22,975 nucleotides of DNA from an uncultured Eubacteriales bacterium (GTDB taxonomy: Bacteria > Bacillota > Clostridia > Oscillospirales > CAG-272): the NCBI GenBank assembly GCA_900550625.1, contig URSW01000005.1, positions 1 through 22,975 on the forward strand. Reading direction: 5' to 3'. The notes below the pieces were generated by a model. That model worked only from the letters and a program-made list of their open reading frames with translations. It made no database searches and was not told where the DNA came from. Of this stretch, positions 7,656 through 16,094 are shown one piece after another (positions within the stretch are counted from its first letter, which is position 1; every line of letters starts with the position of its first letter). Both the position numbers and the translations under genes were made by a program.

Positions 7656-7782
7656 GTTTTCAAAAGGCTTTCCTTTCATGTTCATTGACGCTGCCGTCTT
7701 GTCCAATTATATTTGAAAATCACCGCCTTTATTACAAAGCATATGCCGTGCGGAAAAATATCCGTAAAAGCGAGGTCTGAAG

Positions 7783-9144
7783 ATGAAATCACCGAAAAAA
7801 ATATACGAATGTACAAAATGCGGCTACCAAAGCCCCGGATTCCTCGGACGCTGCCCCGAATGCGGCAGCTTCGGAACTCTCGAGGAGCAGCTCAGCGCGC
7901 CGCCTCCGTCGGCTTCGCCGAAGATACAGCGCAGGCAGAACGTACCGGAGCGTGCGCGTGTATTTTCGGATGACGATTCGGCGGAGATCGAACGTATCAA
8001 AAGCGGCATCGCCGAGCTTGACCGCGTGCTCGGCGGAGGCATCGTCGAAGGATCGGTGATCCTTCTTGCGGGCGAACCGGGAATCGGAAAATCAACGCTC
8101 CTCATGCAGCTTTGCGCCCACCTCGGTGTATCGGTCATGTATGTGTCGGGCGAGGAATCCCGCGGTCAGCTTAAGATGCGCGCCGACCGCCTCGGCGCGG
8201 GGGGATCGGACACGCTTGTCCTGTGCGAGACCGATATGGAATCGGTGCTCTCGGAGTACGATAGGGTATCCCCGAAGATAATGATCGTGGACTCGGTGCA
8301 GACGATGTATTCGTCCTCGGCGACGGGGGCACCCGGCAGCGTCGGTCAGGTCCGCGAATGCACATCCGAGCTGATCGCTCGGGCGAAGCAGGATAACTGC
8401 GCCGTGATCATCGTCGGTCATGTGAATAAGGAAGGCGGCATCGCGGGACCGAAGGTGCTCGAGCATATGGTCGATGCCGTGCTCTATTTCGAAGGCGACC
8501 GCAGTCACACCTACCGCATTGTGCGCGCGGTGAAGAACCGCTTCGGCTCGACGAATGAGATCGGCGTTTTCGATATGACGGAGGACGGACTGCGCGAGGT
8601 GCCGAATCCGTCGGAGCTTTTCCTTGCGTCGAGACCGAACGGCGTTTCCGGCTCATGCGCGACCTGCGTGATCGAGGGAAATCGACCGATCATCGCGGAG
8701 GTTCAGGCGCTCGTCGTGCCGACGGCGTTCCCGTCGCCGCGCAGAACCGCCGACGGGCTTGACTATAACCGGATGTGCCTGCTTCTCGCCGTACTCGAAA
8801 AGCGGCTCGGACTCCGCTTTTCCGGAAGCGACGTCTACTTGAACGTGGTAGGCGGGTTCCGCCTCGACGAACCCGCGATCGACGCGGCTATCGCGATTGC
8901 GCTGATATCGAGCATCCGCGACATTCCCGTGCCGCAGGACGTGATCGCGGTCGGCGAGATCGGACTTGCCGAAGAGATACGCTCGGTCAGAACCGCCAAG
9001 CTGCGCGCCGCCGAGGCCGCGCGTCTCGGTTTTGCGAAGATCGCACTCCCGTCGTATTCGGCAAAGGAAGTCGGGAATATCGAATGCACACCGCTGCGCA
9101 GCGTCTTTGATCTTGTACGTCTCCTTCCGAAAAAGGAAGGCTGA
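7783..9144 (+). CDS. radA: DNA repair protein RadA (Sms)
   Basis: The 453-aa protein is full length. It has an N-terminal four-Cys zinc finger (C10, C13, C24, C27), a RecA-like ATPase with Walker A GEPGIGKST at 97-105, the diagnostic RadA motif KNRFG at 251-255, and a C-terminal Lon-protease-like domain (about 300-450, with GGFRLDEPAIDAAIA). RadA is a helicase that drives branch migration of recombination intermediates and helps RecA. GAGGT precedes the ATG at a usual distance. In many Bacillota radA lies near clpC, disA or cell wall genes; here it stands alone, followed 50 bp later by an SGNH hydrolase gene. Confidence 0.97.
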   Translation: MKSPKKIYECTKCGYQSPGFLGRCPECGSFGTLEEQLSAPPPSASPKIQRRQNVPERARVFSDDDSAEIERIKSGIAELDRVLGGGIVEGSVILLAGEPGIGKSTLLMQLCAHLGVSVMYVSGEESRGQLKMRADRLGAGGSDTLVLCETDMESVLSEYDRVSPKIMIVDSVQTMYSSSATGAPGSVGQVRECTSELIARAKQDNCAVIIVGHVNKEGGIAGPKVLEHMVDAVLYFEGDRSHTYRIVRAVKNRFGSTNEIGVFDMTEDGLREVPNPSELFLASRPNGVSGSCATCVIEGNRPIIAEVQALVVPTAFPSPRRTADGLDYNRMCLLLAVLEKRLGLRFSGSDVYLNVVGGFRLDEPAIDAAIAIALISSIRDIPVPQDVIAVGEIGLAEEIRSVRTAKLRAAEAARLGFAKIALPSYSAKEVGNIECTPLRSVFDLVRLLPKKEG

Positions 9145-9159
9145 ATCTAATCAATAATT

Positions 9160-9198
9160 ATGAAAGGAAGCTTTCCCTCGAAAGCACAACAGCTATGA
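9160..9198 (+). CDS. Possible 12-codon leader ORF overlapping the SGNH hydrolase start
   Basis: The frame MKGSFPSKAQQL runs from an ATG at 9160 to a TGA at 9196-9198, and that TGA overlaps the hydrolase ATG (ATGA). The downstream gene lacks a ribosome binding site of its own, so termination-reinitiation could supply ribosomes. An AAGGAAGG tract lies about 20 nt before the short ATG, which is longer than ideal. The evidence is positional only. Confidence 0.25.
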   Translation: MKGSFPSKAQQL

Positions 9199-9932
9199 GT
9201 AAATGGAACGGAAAAAACGTACTCTGCATAGGAGACAGCATCACATCGGACGGAAGATGGCAGGCTGAGTTCGCCCGCCGCACGGGATGCAACATCTCGA
9301 CCCACGCAAACGGCGGGATCGGACTTATCGACATGGTTGACGGTCAGTCGGGGTTTGCGGGAGACCCGAATACGGCGGTATCCGGCAAGCTCGGTCCGCT
9401 CACCGTGGAGAAGCTGCGCACCGTTGATCTTATCATCCTGCTCGGCGCATATAACGAGCGCGATATCGAATACGGCAAAAAGGGCGATATGTATCCCGAG
9501 CAAAAGACGCTTCGCGCAAAATTTTCCTATGTGATCGAGAAAATATACGCCCTCCTTGACGAATGCGATCACCTCGGCTGCCGCCTGATGCTCGTCACTC
9601 CGCACTGCGTCGGCAGATACGATTGGGTCTGCGCCGACGGATACGAAGAATTCCCCGAGGGCAGCGGACGCTCGCTCGAAACCATGGCTGAGGAAATAAA
9701 GCGCATCGCCGGGGAATATAATATTCCGTGCTGCGACGCATGGCATACGAGCGGCATCAACCGCTTCACATGGAAACATTTCACGCATTCTTCGGTCGTC
9801 ATGAACCCGGACTACGATCCCGAAAAGGAATATGTCGCACCGTATCCGCAGTATGCCGATCAGTCGCACATGAACGACGCGGGATACGCGCGCCTCGGCG
9901 AGTGCATCGCCGCGTTTGCCGAAGGAATATAA
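9195..9932 (+). CDS. SGNH/GDSL-type esterase or lipase family hydrolase
   Basis: The 245-aa protein has the SGNH layout: GDSI at 13-16 with nucleophile S15, a Gly at about 40 (ANGG), GAYN at 84-87 with the block III Asn, and D222-Q-S-H225 as the catalytic Asp/His block. No signal peptide is visible, so it is probably cytoplasmic. SGNH enzymes remove acyl groups from lipids, sugars or small esters; the substrate cannot be read from the sequence. The ATG at 9195 is the only usable in-frame start, yet no Shine-Dalgarno sequence precedes it. A short upstream frame (9160-9198) overlaps it. A membrane protein gene follows 16 bp after the stop, probably in the same operon. Confidence 0.85.
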   Translation: MSKWNGKNVLCIGDSITSDGRWQAEFARRTGCNISTHANGGIGLIDMVDGQSGFAGDPNTAVSGKLGPLTVEKLRTVDLIILLGAYNERDIEYGKKGDMYPEQKTLRAKFSYVIEKIYALLDECDHLGCRLMLVTPHCVGRYDWVCADGYEEFPEGSGRSLETMAEEIKRIAGEYNIPCCDAWHTSGINRFTWKHFTHSSVVMNPDYDPEKEYVAPYPQYADQSHMNDAGYARLGECIAAFAEGI

Positions 9933-9948
9933 AATTCAGAGGAATGAG

Positions 9949-10803
9949 ATGAAAACTCGGAAGAAAGACAGAAAAGACAGAAAATTCGCAAATCTCCGCG
10001 AGCAGATCAAGGAAAGCCCCGTCAGATTTGCCGTGTACCTTGTGCTCAGAGCCATAGTTATCGCAGTGCTTGTGCTCTGCATACTGCGTGACGATTGGGA
10101 GAGCGTGTTCACCTGCGTGCTCACGCTGATACTCTTCCTAATACCTATATTCGTTGAAAAAAGCTTCGGCATCGATCTGCCGAATACGCTTGAGATGATA
10201 ATCCTGCTTTTCGTGTTCGCGGCGGAGATCCTCGGCGAGATCGGCAGCTACTATATCAAATATCCGCTGTGGGATACTATGCTCCATACGATAAACGGAT
10301 TCATCTGCGCCGCGTTCGGCTTTGCCCTTGTCGATATATTCAACCGTAATCGGCGCATCAAATTCGAGCTTTCGCCCGTTTTTCTTGCGATCGTGGCGTT
10401 CTGCTTCTCGATGACGATCGGTGTGCTTTGGGAATTCTTCGAATTCGGAATGGATATGATATTCAAGACCGATATGCAGAAGGATTTTGTTATAAATACC
10501 ATATCGTCGGTCAAACTCGATCCGACAAACAGCAATAAAGCCGTCATTATCAAGAATATAACCGACGTTGCAGTGAACGGTGAATCGCTCGGACTCGGCG
10601 GATACCTCGATATCGGACTTATCGATACAATGAAGGATTTGATAGTCAACTTTATCGGCGCGGTCGTGTTCAGCATCATCGGTTATATATATGTAAAGAC
10701 GCGAGGAAAGGGAAGATTCGCAAAGCGCTTTATTCCCGTACTTGAAGAGGACGGAGAACAGTCCGCATCTTCCGAAGACGTTCTTCGCGAAAAAGAAGTG
10801 TAA
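9949..10803 (+). CDS. Integral membrane protein, DUF2238 (YjdF)-like
   Basis: From the ATG at 9949 (preceded by AGAGGA) the protein has 284 residues. It has a basic N-terminus, about six membrane segments (roughly 27-47, 52-70, 80-98, 113-130, 142-160 and 245-265) and a polar tail. The stretches PLWDTMLHTINGF, FGFALVDIFNR and IGVLWEFFEFGMD resemble the DUF2238/YjdF family, a set of membrane proteins without known function. A loop of about 75 residues (170-245) interrupts the last two segments. The frame is open further upstream into the SGNH gene, but the ATG with its ribosome binding site is preferred. The family assignment is from memory and moderate. Confidence 0.75.
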   Translation: MKTRKKDRKDRKFANLREQIKESPVRFAVYLVLRAIVIAVLVLCILRDDWESVFTCVLTLILFLIPIFVEKSFGIDLPNTLEMIILLFVFAAEILGEIGSYYIKYPLWDTMLHTINGFICAAFGFALVDIFNRNRRIKFELSPVFLAIVAFCFSMTIGVLWEFFEFGMDMIFKTDMQKDFVINTISSVKLDPTNSNKAVIIKNITDVAVNGESLGLGGYLDIGLIDTMKDLIVNFIGAVVFSIIGYIYVKTRGKGRFAKRFIPVLEEDGEQSASSEDVLREKEV

Positions 10804-11005
10804 AATTTTAAGCAATCGGCATGTCTCACAGTCGGAACACGGAAATATTTTCCGAAAAGGGCACATTTGTAAATAAAAATCGACAAAGATTACTGTTTTT
10901 TGTCTCACGGCGGAACAAATTCTGCCGGTTTCTGCCCCGCTTGGTCAATAAACACAAACGGGAGAAAGTTTTTTCATATTGCGGACACTTTTTTAACAAA
11001 AGTAC
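10804..11005. other. Intergenic stretch upstream of the dockerin gene promoter
   Basis: This AT-rich stretch has no credible gene. Small hairpins are present: CGGAAA-TAT-TTTCCG around 10845-10860, and CGGCGGAA with TTCTGCCG around 10909-10929. None is followed directly by a long T run, so I cannot name the terminator of the preceding operon. Confidence 0.4.
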
Positions 11006-11034
11006 TTGCAATGTCGCGGAGAACATGGTATAAT
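11006..11034 (+). promoter_or_regulatory. Strong promoter of the dockerin gene
   Basis: TTGCAA (11006-11011) and a perfect TATAAT (11029-11034) are exactly 17 bp apart. Initiation near 11041 gives a leader of about 187 nt before the ATG at 11228. The consensus match fits the high-expression codon use of the gene it serves. Confidence 0.8.
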
Positions 11035-11040
11035 AACAAC

Positions 11041-11227
11041 GTAAATCATATTAATACTTCGAAAACATGGGATGAACGGAATGTTTCGACACTTGAACAT
11101 TTTTCTCCCAAGGTCTGCGAATCACTGCGGACCGCCCTAATTTGTTTTTTAAGCCGCTATCGCCGACGGGGTAAACCGGAGGCGGAGTGCTTGAAGAAAA
11201 TATTTTAATTTAAAAGGAAGGACAATT
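11041..11227 (+). promoter_or_regulatory. Structured 5' leader of the dockerin gene
   Basis: The long leader holds at least two hairpins. GGTCTGC with GCGGACC (about 11112-11133) is followed by a T-rich tract (TTTGTTTTTT), so it might act as an attenuator. A second hairpin at 11161-11184 pairs CGCC with GGCG and CGG with CCG, with a symmetric GA/GA internal step typical of tandem sheared G-A pairs. A good AAAAGGAAGG ribosome binding site follows. I could not match it to a known riboswitch class. Confidence 0.4.
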
Positions 11228-13480
11228 ATGAAAAGAATTTTATCATTTGTGCTTTGCGCAGTGATGCTCCTGTCATGCGTGGCAGTAACGTCTTTCGCAG
11301 CAGATGATGCGGTCGATGCTGTTATCTCGCAGATCGACGCAATCGGTGAGGTTAAGTATCAGGTGCGCACCGAAGCCGGAACCCGCTCCGCACTCAAGCT
11401 CACCAATATTCCCAAGGCAGACTTCGCCAGACCTTACTTCAAGGGTGAAGAAATCATGGAGGTCGATCCGGACAATTATGACGGCTACAAGTTCACCGTA
11501 GAATTCAGCTATGACTCCTTCTACAATGACGGAAGCTATGTTCCCTGTTTCGGATTTACCGCATTAATGAACCGCTTTATCGGTTATCGCTTCGACCAGG
11601 AGCGCTGGGTTATCGCTGACGGCGGATGTGTTTACAACATTAACTCCGCAATTCAAAAGAAGGATGAGAAGCTTGTTCCCGGTGTCGTATACAAGCTCAC
11701 GATCGAAGTTATCGAAAGTACTATTACTGTTTTCGTTAACGACGAACAGATTTTTGAGCTTAATGATAACAGCACTTGGAATGCTTACAAGCAGTTCCTT
11801 TGGTTCAACCCTGCTTGCGTTACCGCAAACATCTTCAGCATGAGCCTTACATACTGCGGCACCGAGCATGCTTACACCGGCGCTGATCTTGCTACCAATC
11901 CTTTCTCGAGCCAGACAGAAAGCATTGCGTCTTATGTATCCACTGCAGATGTTATGACTTACACCGTTGCTGACAGCAACGCGGCTATCACCGCTGCAGA
12001 GACTGCATATGCGGCGCTCACCGACGAGCAGAAGGCTGCGGTTACCAACTACGGCAAGCTCGTTGCAGCTCGTACCACCTATTCTATTTCCGAGAGATTC
12101 GGTGCTATCGATGTTGATGCAGCATTTGACGCAGCTACGGTTGTAACCGGCGGCGGCAAGGGCAGAAAGTATCATGCCGCAATGGCTCAGCTTGCGTTCG
12201 GCGGAGACAATGAAACTCCCGGAACCTTCCATTACACTATTGCTCAGAACAAGGGCGAAATCGACCTCTCGGCACAGATCCTTATCGAAGTAACCAATGC
12301 TGAAAGCAAGCGCGCCGGAATGCATTTCGGTAACTTCAGCGGACAGATGTTCGGATACTGCGCTTACTACAAGGACTTCTATGTCGGCGGAGTACCGTTC
12401 AATGATAACGGATGCGGAAATCCGGTCGGTAGCGATACCGTTCTTCTTTCAAATGTTGCTATTTCCGAGAACGTATGGCATACACTCAGAATCAAGCTGA
12501 GCGCACAGAACGGCGGCAACCGTGTACTTAAGATCTGGCTTGACGGCGTACAGGTTCTTCAGTTCAACAAGCTTACCGAGAATCCCGACAGATTCTATCT
12601 CCAGACCAATGACATTAATGTAACATGGGCTGATCTCACCGCTACTTCCGGTGATACCACCGTTACCGCAAACTTCGAGAGTGATAATCCGAGTGATTGG
12701 CTCCTTGGACTCGAAGGCGCCGAAAACACTACTCTCGTAGATGTTCCCGAGAACGTTACTTACGATCTCTCCAAGCTTCTTGATGTTGCAAAGGCTTACA
12801 AGGTTGTAGCTAAGACTATCGCTAAGGTTCCCGCAGATGCAGTTGAAGGCATTTCAAACCTTGATTTCGTTAAGTCGGTCGGCGACAGGCTCGTTGCCAT
12901 CGTTGACACTGCAAAGCTTGCTAACGATCTCGATCAGCAGGATGTTGCCGAAGCTATCATTTCCGCGGCAAATGCAGATGTAATCTACAACGGATTTGCT
13001 GACAAGGCTAAAGTAGAAGAGATCCGCGAGGCTCTCTACCTTGCTCAGGAAGGCAAGTTCCTTAACAGCTGGACCACCGAGCTCTCAATCGCAGGATGGG
13101 AAGAGGGCAAGGGCGAGGCAGCTCCCGTTGCAGCAGCTGCATACGGCGCAGTTACCTTTACCTACAGCACCGCAGCTGACGGCGAGTACTCCGCAGAGGC
13201 TCCTACCGCAGCAGGTAAGTACTTTGTAAAGGCTACCGTTGCCGAGACCAAGGCTTACTCCGGTCTCGAGAGCGCTCCCGTTGAGTTCGAGATCACCGCT
13301 AAGTCTGTTACTCTCGGCGATCTTAACAACGACGGCGAAGTCAATGCAAAGGACCTCATCATCCTCATCAGAGTTAATGCCGGTTGGGAAATCGATTACA
13401 ACAATGATGCGGCTGATATGAATGCTGACGGAAGCATCAACATGAAGGATATCATCCTCCTCATCAACGCTATTAAGTAA
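11228..13480 (+). CDS. Secreted dockerin type I protein with repeated LamG/concanavalin-like regions
   Basis: The 750-aa protein has a signal peptide (MKRILSFVLCAVMLLS, likely cleavage after SFA at about 25). Two similar beta-rich regions (about 30-220 and 295-500) resemble concanavalin-type lectin folds, with phrases such as VWHTLRIKLSAQNGG and LKIWLDGVQVLQF. Between them is a helical module (ALTDEQKAAVTNYGKL). Near the C-terminus is an Ig/MBG-like stretch (APTAAGKYFVKATV), and the last 55 residues form a type I dockerin with two calcium loops (DLNNDGEVNAKD and DMNADGSINMKD). A dockerin binds a cohesin, so the protein is probably carried on a cell-surface scaffold and may bind glycans. No catalytic motif is recognised. 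Codon use (GCT/GCA, GTT, CTT) differs from the GCG/GCC-rich neighbours, suggesting high expression. Confidence 0.85.
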   Translation: MKRILSFVLCAVMLLSCVAVTSFAADDAVDAVISQIDAIGEVKYQVRTEAGTRSALKLTNIPKADFARPYFKGEEIMEVDPDNYDGYKFTVEFSYDSFYNDGSYVPCFGFTALMNRFIGYRFDQERWVIADGGCVYNINSAIQKKDEKLVPGVVYKLTIEVIESTITVFVNDEQIFELNDNSTWNAYKQFLWFNPACVTANIFSMSLTYCGTEHAYTGADLATNPFSSQTESIASYVSTADVMTYTVADSNAAITAAETAYAALTDEQKAAVTNYGKLVAARTTYSISERFGAIDVDAAFDAATVVTGGGKGRKYHAAMAQLAFGGDNETPGTFHYTIAQNKGEIDLSAQILIEVTNAESKRAGMHFGNFSGQMFGYCAYYKDFYVGGVPFNDNGCGNPVGSDTVLLSNVAISENVWHTLRIKLSAQNGGNRVLKIWLDGVQVLQFNKLTENPDRFYLQTNDINVTWADLTATSGDTTVTANFESDNPSDWLLGLEGAENTTLVDVPENVTYDLSKLLDVAKAYKVVAKTIAKVPADAVEGISNLDFVKSVGDRLVAIVDTAKLANDLDQQDVAEAIISAANADVIYNGFADKAKVEEIREALYLAQEGKFLNSWTTELSIAGWEEGKGEAAPVAAAAYGAVTFTYSTAADGEYSAEAPTAAGKYFVKATVAETKAYSGLESAPVEFEITAKSVTLGDLNNDGEVNAKDLIILIRVNAGWEIDYNNDAADMNADGSINMKDIILLINAIK

Positions 13481-13500
13481 TCGTACTTGATGCATAATTC

Positions 13501-13532
13501 AAGACCGTGCAGGTTTTCCTGCACGGTCTTTT
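13501..13532 (+). terminator. Strong rho-independent terminator after the dockerin gene
   Basis: AAGACCGTGCAGG (13501-13513) and CCTGCACGGTCTT (13518-13530) form a perfect 13-bp stem around a TTTT loop, followed by TT. It lies 20 bp after the stop. Confidence 0.93.
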
Positions 13533-13783
13533 CTGTGTCCGGACTGCCTCTTTCCGCCGCCTCTGTCGCGGGATTAGTTTTTGTTGCGGGGTATCACCCG
13601 ATTCGGAATGCCGCCGAAGCCGTTTGCAACATCTATGCGCCGGATTTTGTTCCGACCGTTTCGCACCGGATGATCATATTAAATTGTTTCGTTCTGCTTC
13701 CCATCTGCGCCGTGCTTCGTGCGGTAATTTCACTCTCCGCACGCATTTCTTTGATCCTTGGACAGCACTTTTAATAAATAATA
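13533..13783. other. Intergenic stretch without a convincing gene
   Basis: A plus-strand frame runs from 13487 to 13774 and would encode a somewhat hydrophobic 95-aa peptide, but it begins before and reads through the terminator hairpin and has no ribosome binding site. I treat it as non-coding. The end of the stretch leads into the promoter at 13784-13812. Confidence 0.45.
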
Positions 13784-13812
13784 TTGACGAATGAGACAAA
13801 AAGGTGTATAAT
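13784..13812 (+). promoter_or_regulatory. Promoter of the anchored protein / lrp unit
   Basis: TTGACG (13784-13789) and a perfect TATAAT (13807-13812) lie 17 bp apart. Transcription would begin near 13819, which rules out the upstream in-frame TTG at 13784 as a start and favours the TTG at 13874. Confidence 0.8.
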
Positions 13813-13873
13813 TTACTTATCCGGCGCCGTTCGGCTCCGAAAACTATTCTGTGAGAAGGGCGGTGAGAACGCT

Positions 13874-15517
13874 TTGGGTAAGGCAATAAACATCCTTGTC
13901 CTTGTAATTGCTTCTCTCGTTGTTATTACCGCCTGCGTCCTCAACATCGCCGGATTGATCGGCGGACTCCGATCCGGGATCACCGAGGAATGGGTCGATT
14001 TTCTTAAATGGAACGACCGTTCTTATATAAACACCTACGGCACGCTCGATAAAAAATATGTGAATAACATGCTCGGCGCGACCTCGCGCCTTACGCCGAA
14101 ATCCGTGGATATGACAACATACGTTCCGGGAAACGGCGAAGCTGCGCATCTCGAGATCGGCACGGCGTTTTATTCGATAAACGGCTACGATTCGGAAAAA
14201 TTCATCGCCGTAAAGGACGGCAGCGATTTCTTCCTGTACTGTACACAGGATGCGGATTCCGCGTCTCTTCTCGAAAAATGCGGAGTGAAGCGGTATAAAT
14301 CGCAGATCGGATTCGGCACATTCTTTGTTCAGGGTACGGGCAAAGGCACAGATTCCGATATAAGCCTCAAATATTTAAAATCCTATTCGGCACTTACTTC
14401 GTATCTTTCCGACAAATCAAAGGACTTTTCCGGAAATCAATACAAGGACGTGATTATGCGCCGCGGCTATGATGAGGACTTTTTCCTGAATAAAGCGGTG
14501 ATTGCGATAAGACTCGGCAGCTGTGAAAGTGCGGCATACGGCCTTAACGCGGTCATGTCCGGAAAATCGGAGATGACGTTTGTTCTCAGAAAAAACGTGC
14601 TCCCCGATGAGATCAGATACGCCGCCGGGGACGTCGGGTACCTCTTTGTTGAGATCAACAGACGTGATTACGACGGTCAGAAGCTTGTTTATCAGATCGA
14701 GCCGGATATTATCGAGAATGCGGAGATACTCGCCGGAGAGGATGCGGAAAGCGCAATGAATGCCCGTGTCAAAATCGCATATGAGTACTCGGAGATCTCG
14801 GGTACTCCGTGGGCGATCGCCGCGGGCGAAGAATACGACAGGGATTTTTTCGATTCGAATCTCCTTTTTATAGTATCGTGCGGGGATTCCGAGGGCTTGA
14901 GCCGATACAGCCTTGATTCCGTGTCGAACGAACGGGGAATTCTCAAAATAAATATAACGAGATGCCGCAATGTAAACGCCTCTCCCGATTATCGCAGGCA
15001 GTATATTAAGGTTGCATATCCGAAATCGAGGTATAACGGCGAAACCGTTCTCCCGATCGCAAAGCTTTCCGATGCGCCGCCGGAACCGACGGAGTATACT
15101 CCGCGCGACTGCACGGTCATCACTGACATGGATACCCTCACGGAGCTTGCCGCGGTTTACGGAATTCCCGAAAATATATACGGTGATAAATTTTTTGAAA
15201 GCTACGTTCTCTATTTCGTGGGGGATGTGGTGGCTTCGGAGGATGTGGATTTCTCATATAAGTCATGCCGCGCCGATGAAACAGGACAGACGATCACCGT
15301 GAAGGAAACCGTCCCGGCGGATTGCGATGATTCCCCGGTTCTGAAATATGTAGCCGTTCCGTATCTGAAAAGCGCATACGGCGGCGGCGGATTTACGGTG
15401 CTTCTCGAAACGAAGTACGAATACCTGACGGAAAACGGCTACGAAAATACTGAAAATACAGAGGAAACGACGGATGAAACGGCTGTGACCGAAACCGCCG
15501 TTCCGGAAAAAAGGTGA
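13874..15517 (+). CDS. Membrane-anchored extracellular protein of unknown function
   Basis: From a TTG start at 13874 (GGTGAG lies 7 nt upstream) the protein has 547 residues. A hydrophobic N-terminal segment (about 5-30) could be a signal anchor. It also contains ITAC at 18-21, which fits a lipobox, but the residues after the Cys remain hydrophobic, so a membrane anchor is as likely. The rest is a large soluble region rich in Tyr, Asp and Glu, with no motif I recognise, ending in a Glu/Thr-rich tail. It is expected to face outward. Its stop lies 3 bp before the ATG of an Lrp/AsnC regulator, so the two are cotranscribed. This pairing suggests, but does not show, a link with amino acid sensing or uptake. 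Confidence 0.75.
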   Translation: MGKAINILVLVIASLVVITACVLNIAGLIGGLRSGITEEWVDFLKWNDRSYINTYGTLDKKYVNNMLGATSRLTPKSVDMTTYVPGNGEAAHLEIGTAFYSINGYDSEKFIAVKDGSDFFLYCTQDADSASLLEKCGVKRYKSQIGFGTFFVQGTGKGTDSDISLKYLKSYSALTSYLSDKSKDFSGNQYKDVIMRRGYDEDFFLNKAVIAIRLGSCESAAYGLNAVMSGKSEMTFVLRKNVLPDEIRYAAGDVGYLFVEINRRDYDGQKLVYQIEPDIIENAEILAGEDAESAMNARVKIAYEYSEISGTPWAIAAGEEYDRDFFDSNLLFIVSCGDSEGLSRYSLDSVSNERGILKINITRCRNVNASPDYRRQYIKVAYPKSRYNGETVLPIAKLSDAPPEPTEYTPRDCTVITDMDTLTELAAVYGIPENIYGDKFFESYVLYFVGDVVASEDVDFSYKSCRADETGQTITVKETVPADCDDSPVLKYVAVPYLKSAYGGGGFTVLLETKYEYLTENGYENTENTEETTDETAVTETAVPEKR

Positions 15518-15520
15518 AAA

Positions 15521-15967
15521 ATGGACAGTCTCGATCTTAAAATTCTATCCTGCCTCAAGAACAACGCAAGGGCAAAAGCGTCCCAGATAAGCGAAGAGGT
15601 AAATCTTTCGGTATCGGCGGTTACCGAGAGAATAAAGAAGCTTGAGGCTTCCGGCGTCATATGCGGCTACACGGTAGTGCTCGATCAGAAGAAGCTCGGC
15701 AACGATGTGATAGCGCTTATGGAGGTCAGCCTCGAGCATCCGCGGTATTATGACCGTTTTACGGAGCTTGTCGCGCAGAATCCGAATATCGTTTCCTGCT
15801 ACTACATGACAGGGGATTACGATTTTATGCTGAAGATCATTACGGATTCCTCGGACAGCCTTGAGCTTATACACAGAATGCTGAAAAGTCTCGACGGCGT
15901 GTCCGGCACCAAAACTCATGTTGTCCTCAAATCCGTGAAGACAGGCATAACCGTTGTGCCGAACTGA
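15521..15967 (+). CDS. Lrp/AsnC family transcriptional regulator
   Basis: The 148-aa protein is full length. It has an N-terminal helix-turn-helix (LDLKILSCLKNNARAKASQI, then LSVSAVTERIKKLEASGVI) and a C-terminal RAM/AsnC ligand domain (about 64-140, with the GDYDFMLKI segment typical of the amino-acid-binding fold). Members respond to amino acids and control their metabolism or transport. The gene overlaps no neighbour but begins 3 bp after the anchored protein gene, with AAGGTG as ribosome binding site. It lies just upstream of a D-amino acid transaminase and a 5-oxoproline gene run, which are plausible targets. A dyad between this gene and the transaminase could be its operator or a terminator. 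Confidence 0.92.
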   Translation: MDSLDLKILSCLKNNARAKASQISEEVNLSVSAVTERIKKLEASGVICGYTVVLDQKKLGNDVIALMEVSLEHPRYYDRFTELVAQNPNIVSCYYMTGDYDFMLKIITDSSDSLELIHRMLKSLDGVSGTKTHVVLKSVKTGITVVPN

Positions 15968-16000
15968 TCTTTTTCGAAAATACGACGAATAATGCAAAGA

Positions 16001-16057
16001 TATCCGAATATTTTTCAATATTGCGCCTTGCGAACGAAAAATATTTCGGATATTTTT
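16001..16057 (+). terminator. AT-rich terminator or operator dyad after lrp
   Basis: TATCCGAATATTTTTC (16001-16016) and GAAAAATATTTCGGATA (16036-16052) are inverted copies with a single bulged base, around a 19-nt loop, and TTTTT follows (16053-16057). This fits a rho-independent terminator for the lrp transcript, which ends at 15967. The long AT-rich dyad just upstream of the next promoter could also bind the Lrp-type regulator. Confidence 0.55.
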
Positions 16058-16094
16058 GATCTGACAAAAAATACTCAGTTTTTTTGCAAACCCC

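Noticed and set aside
11100..11200. Cyclic di-GMP (GEMM-I) riboswitch in the dockerin leader
   Set aside because: I compared the leader with the conserved GEMM-I core by eye; the tetraloop receptor and GCAAAGCC-type segments are absent.
13487..13774. Plus-strand open frame of 95 codons with a hydrophobic composition
   Set aside because: It includes the strong terminator at 13501-13532 and lacks a ribosome binding site, so it is unlikely to be translated.
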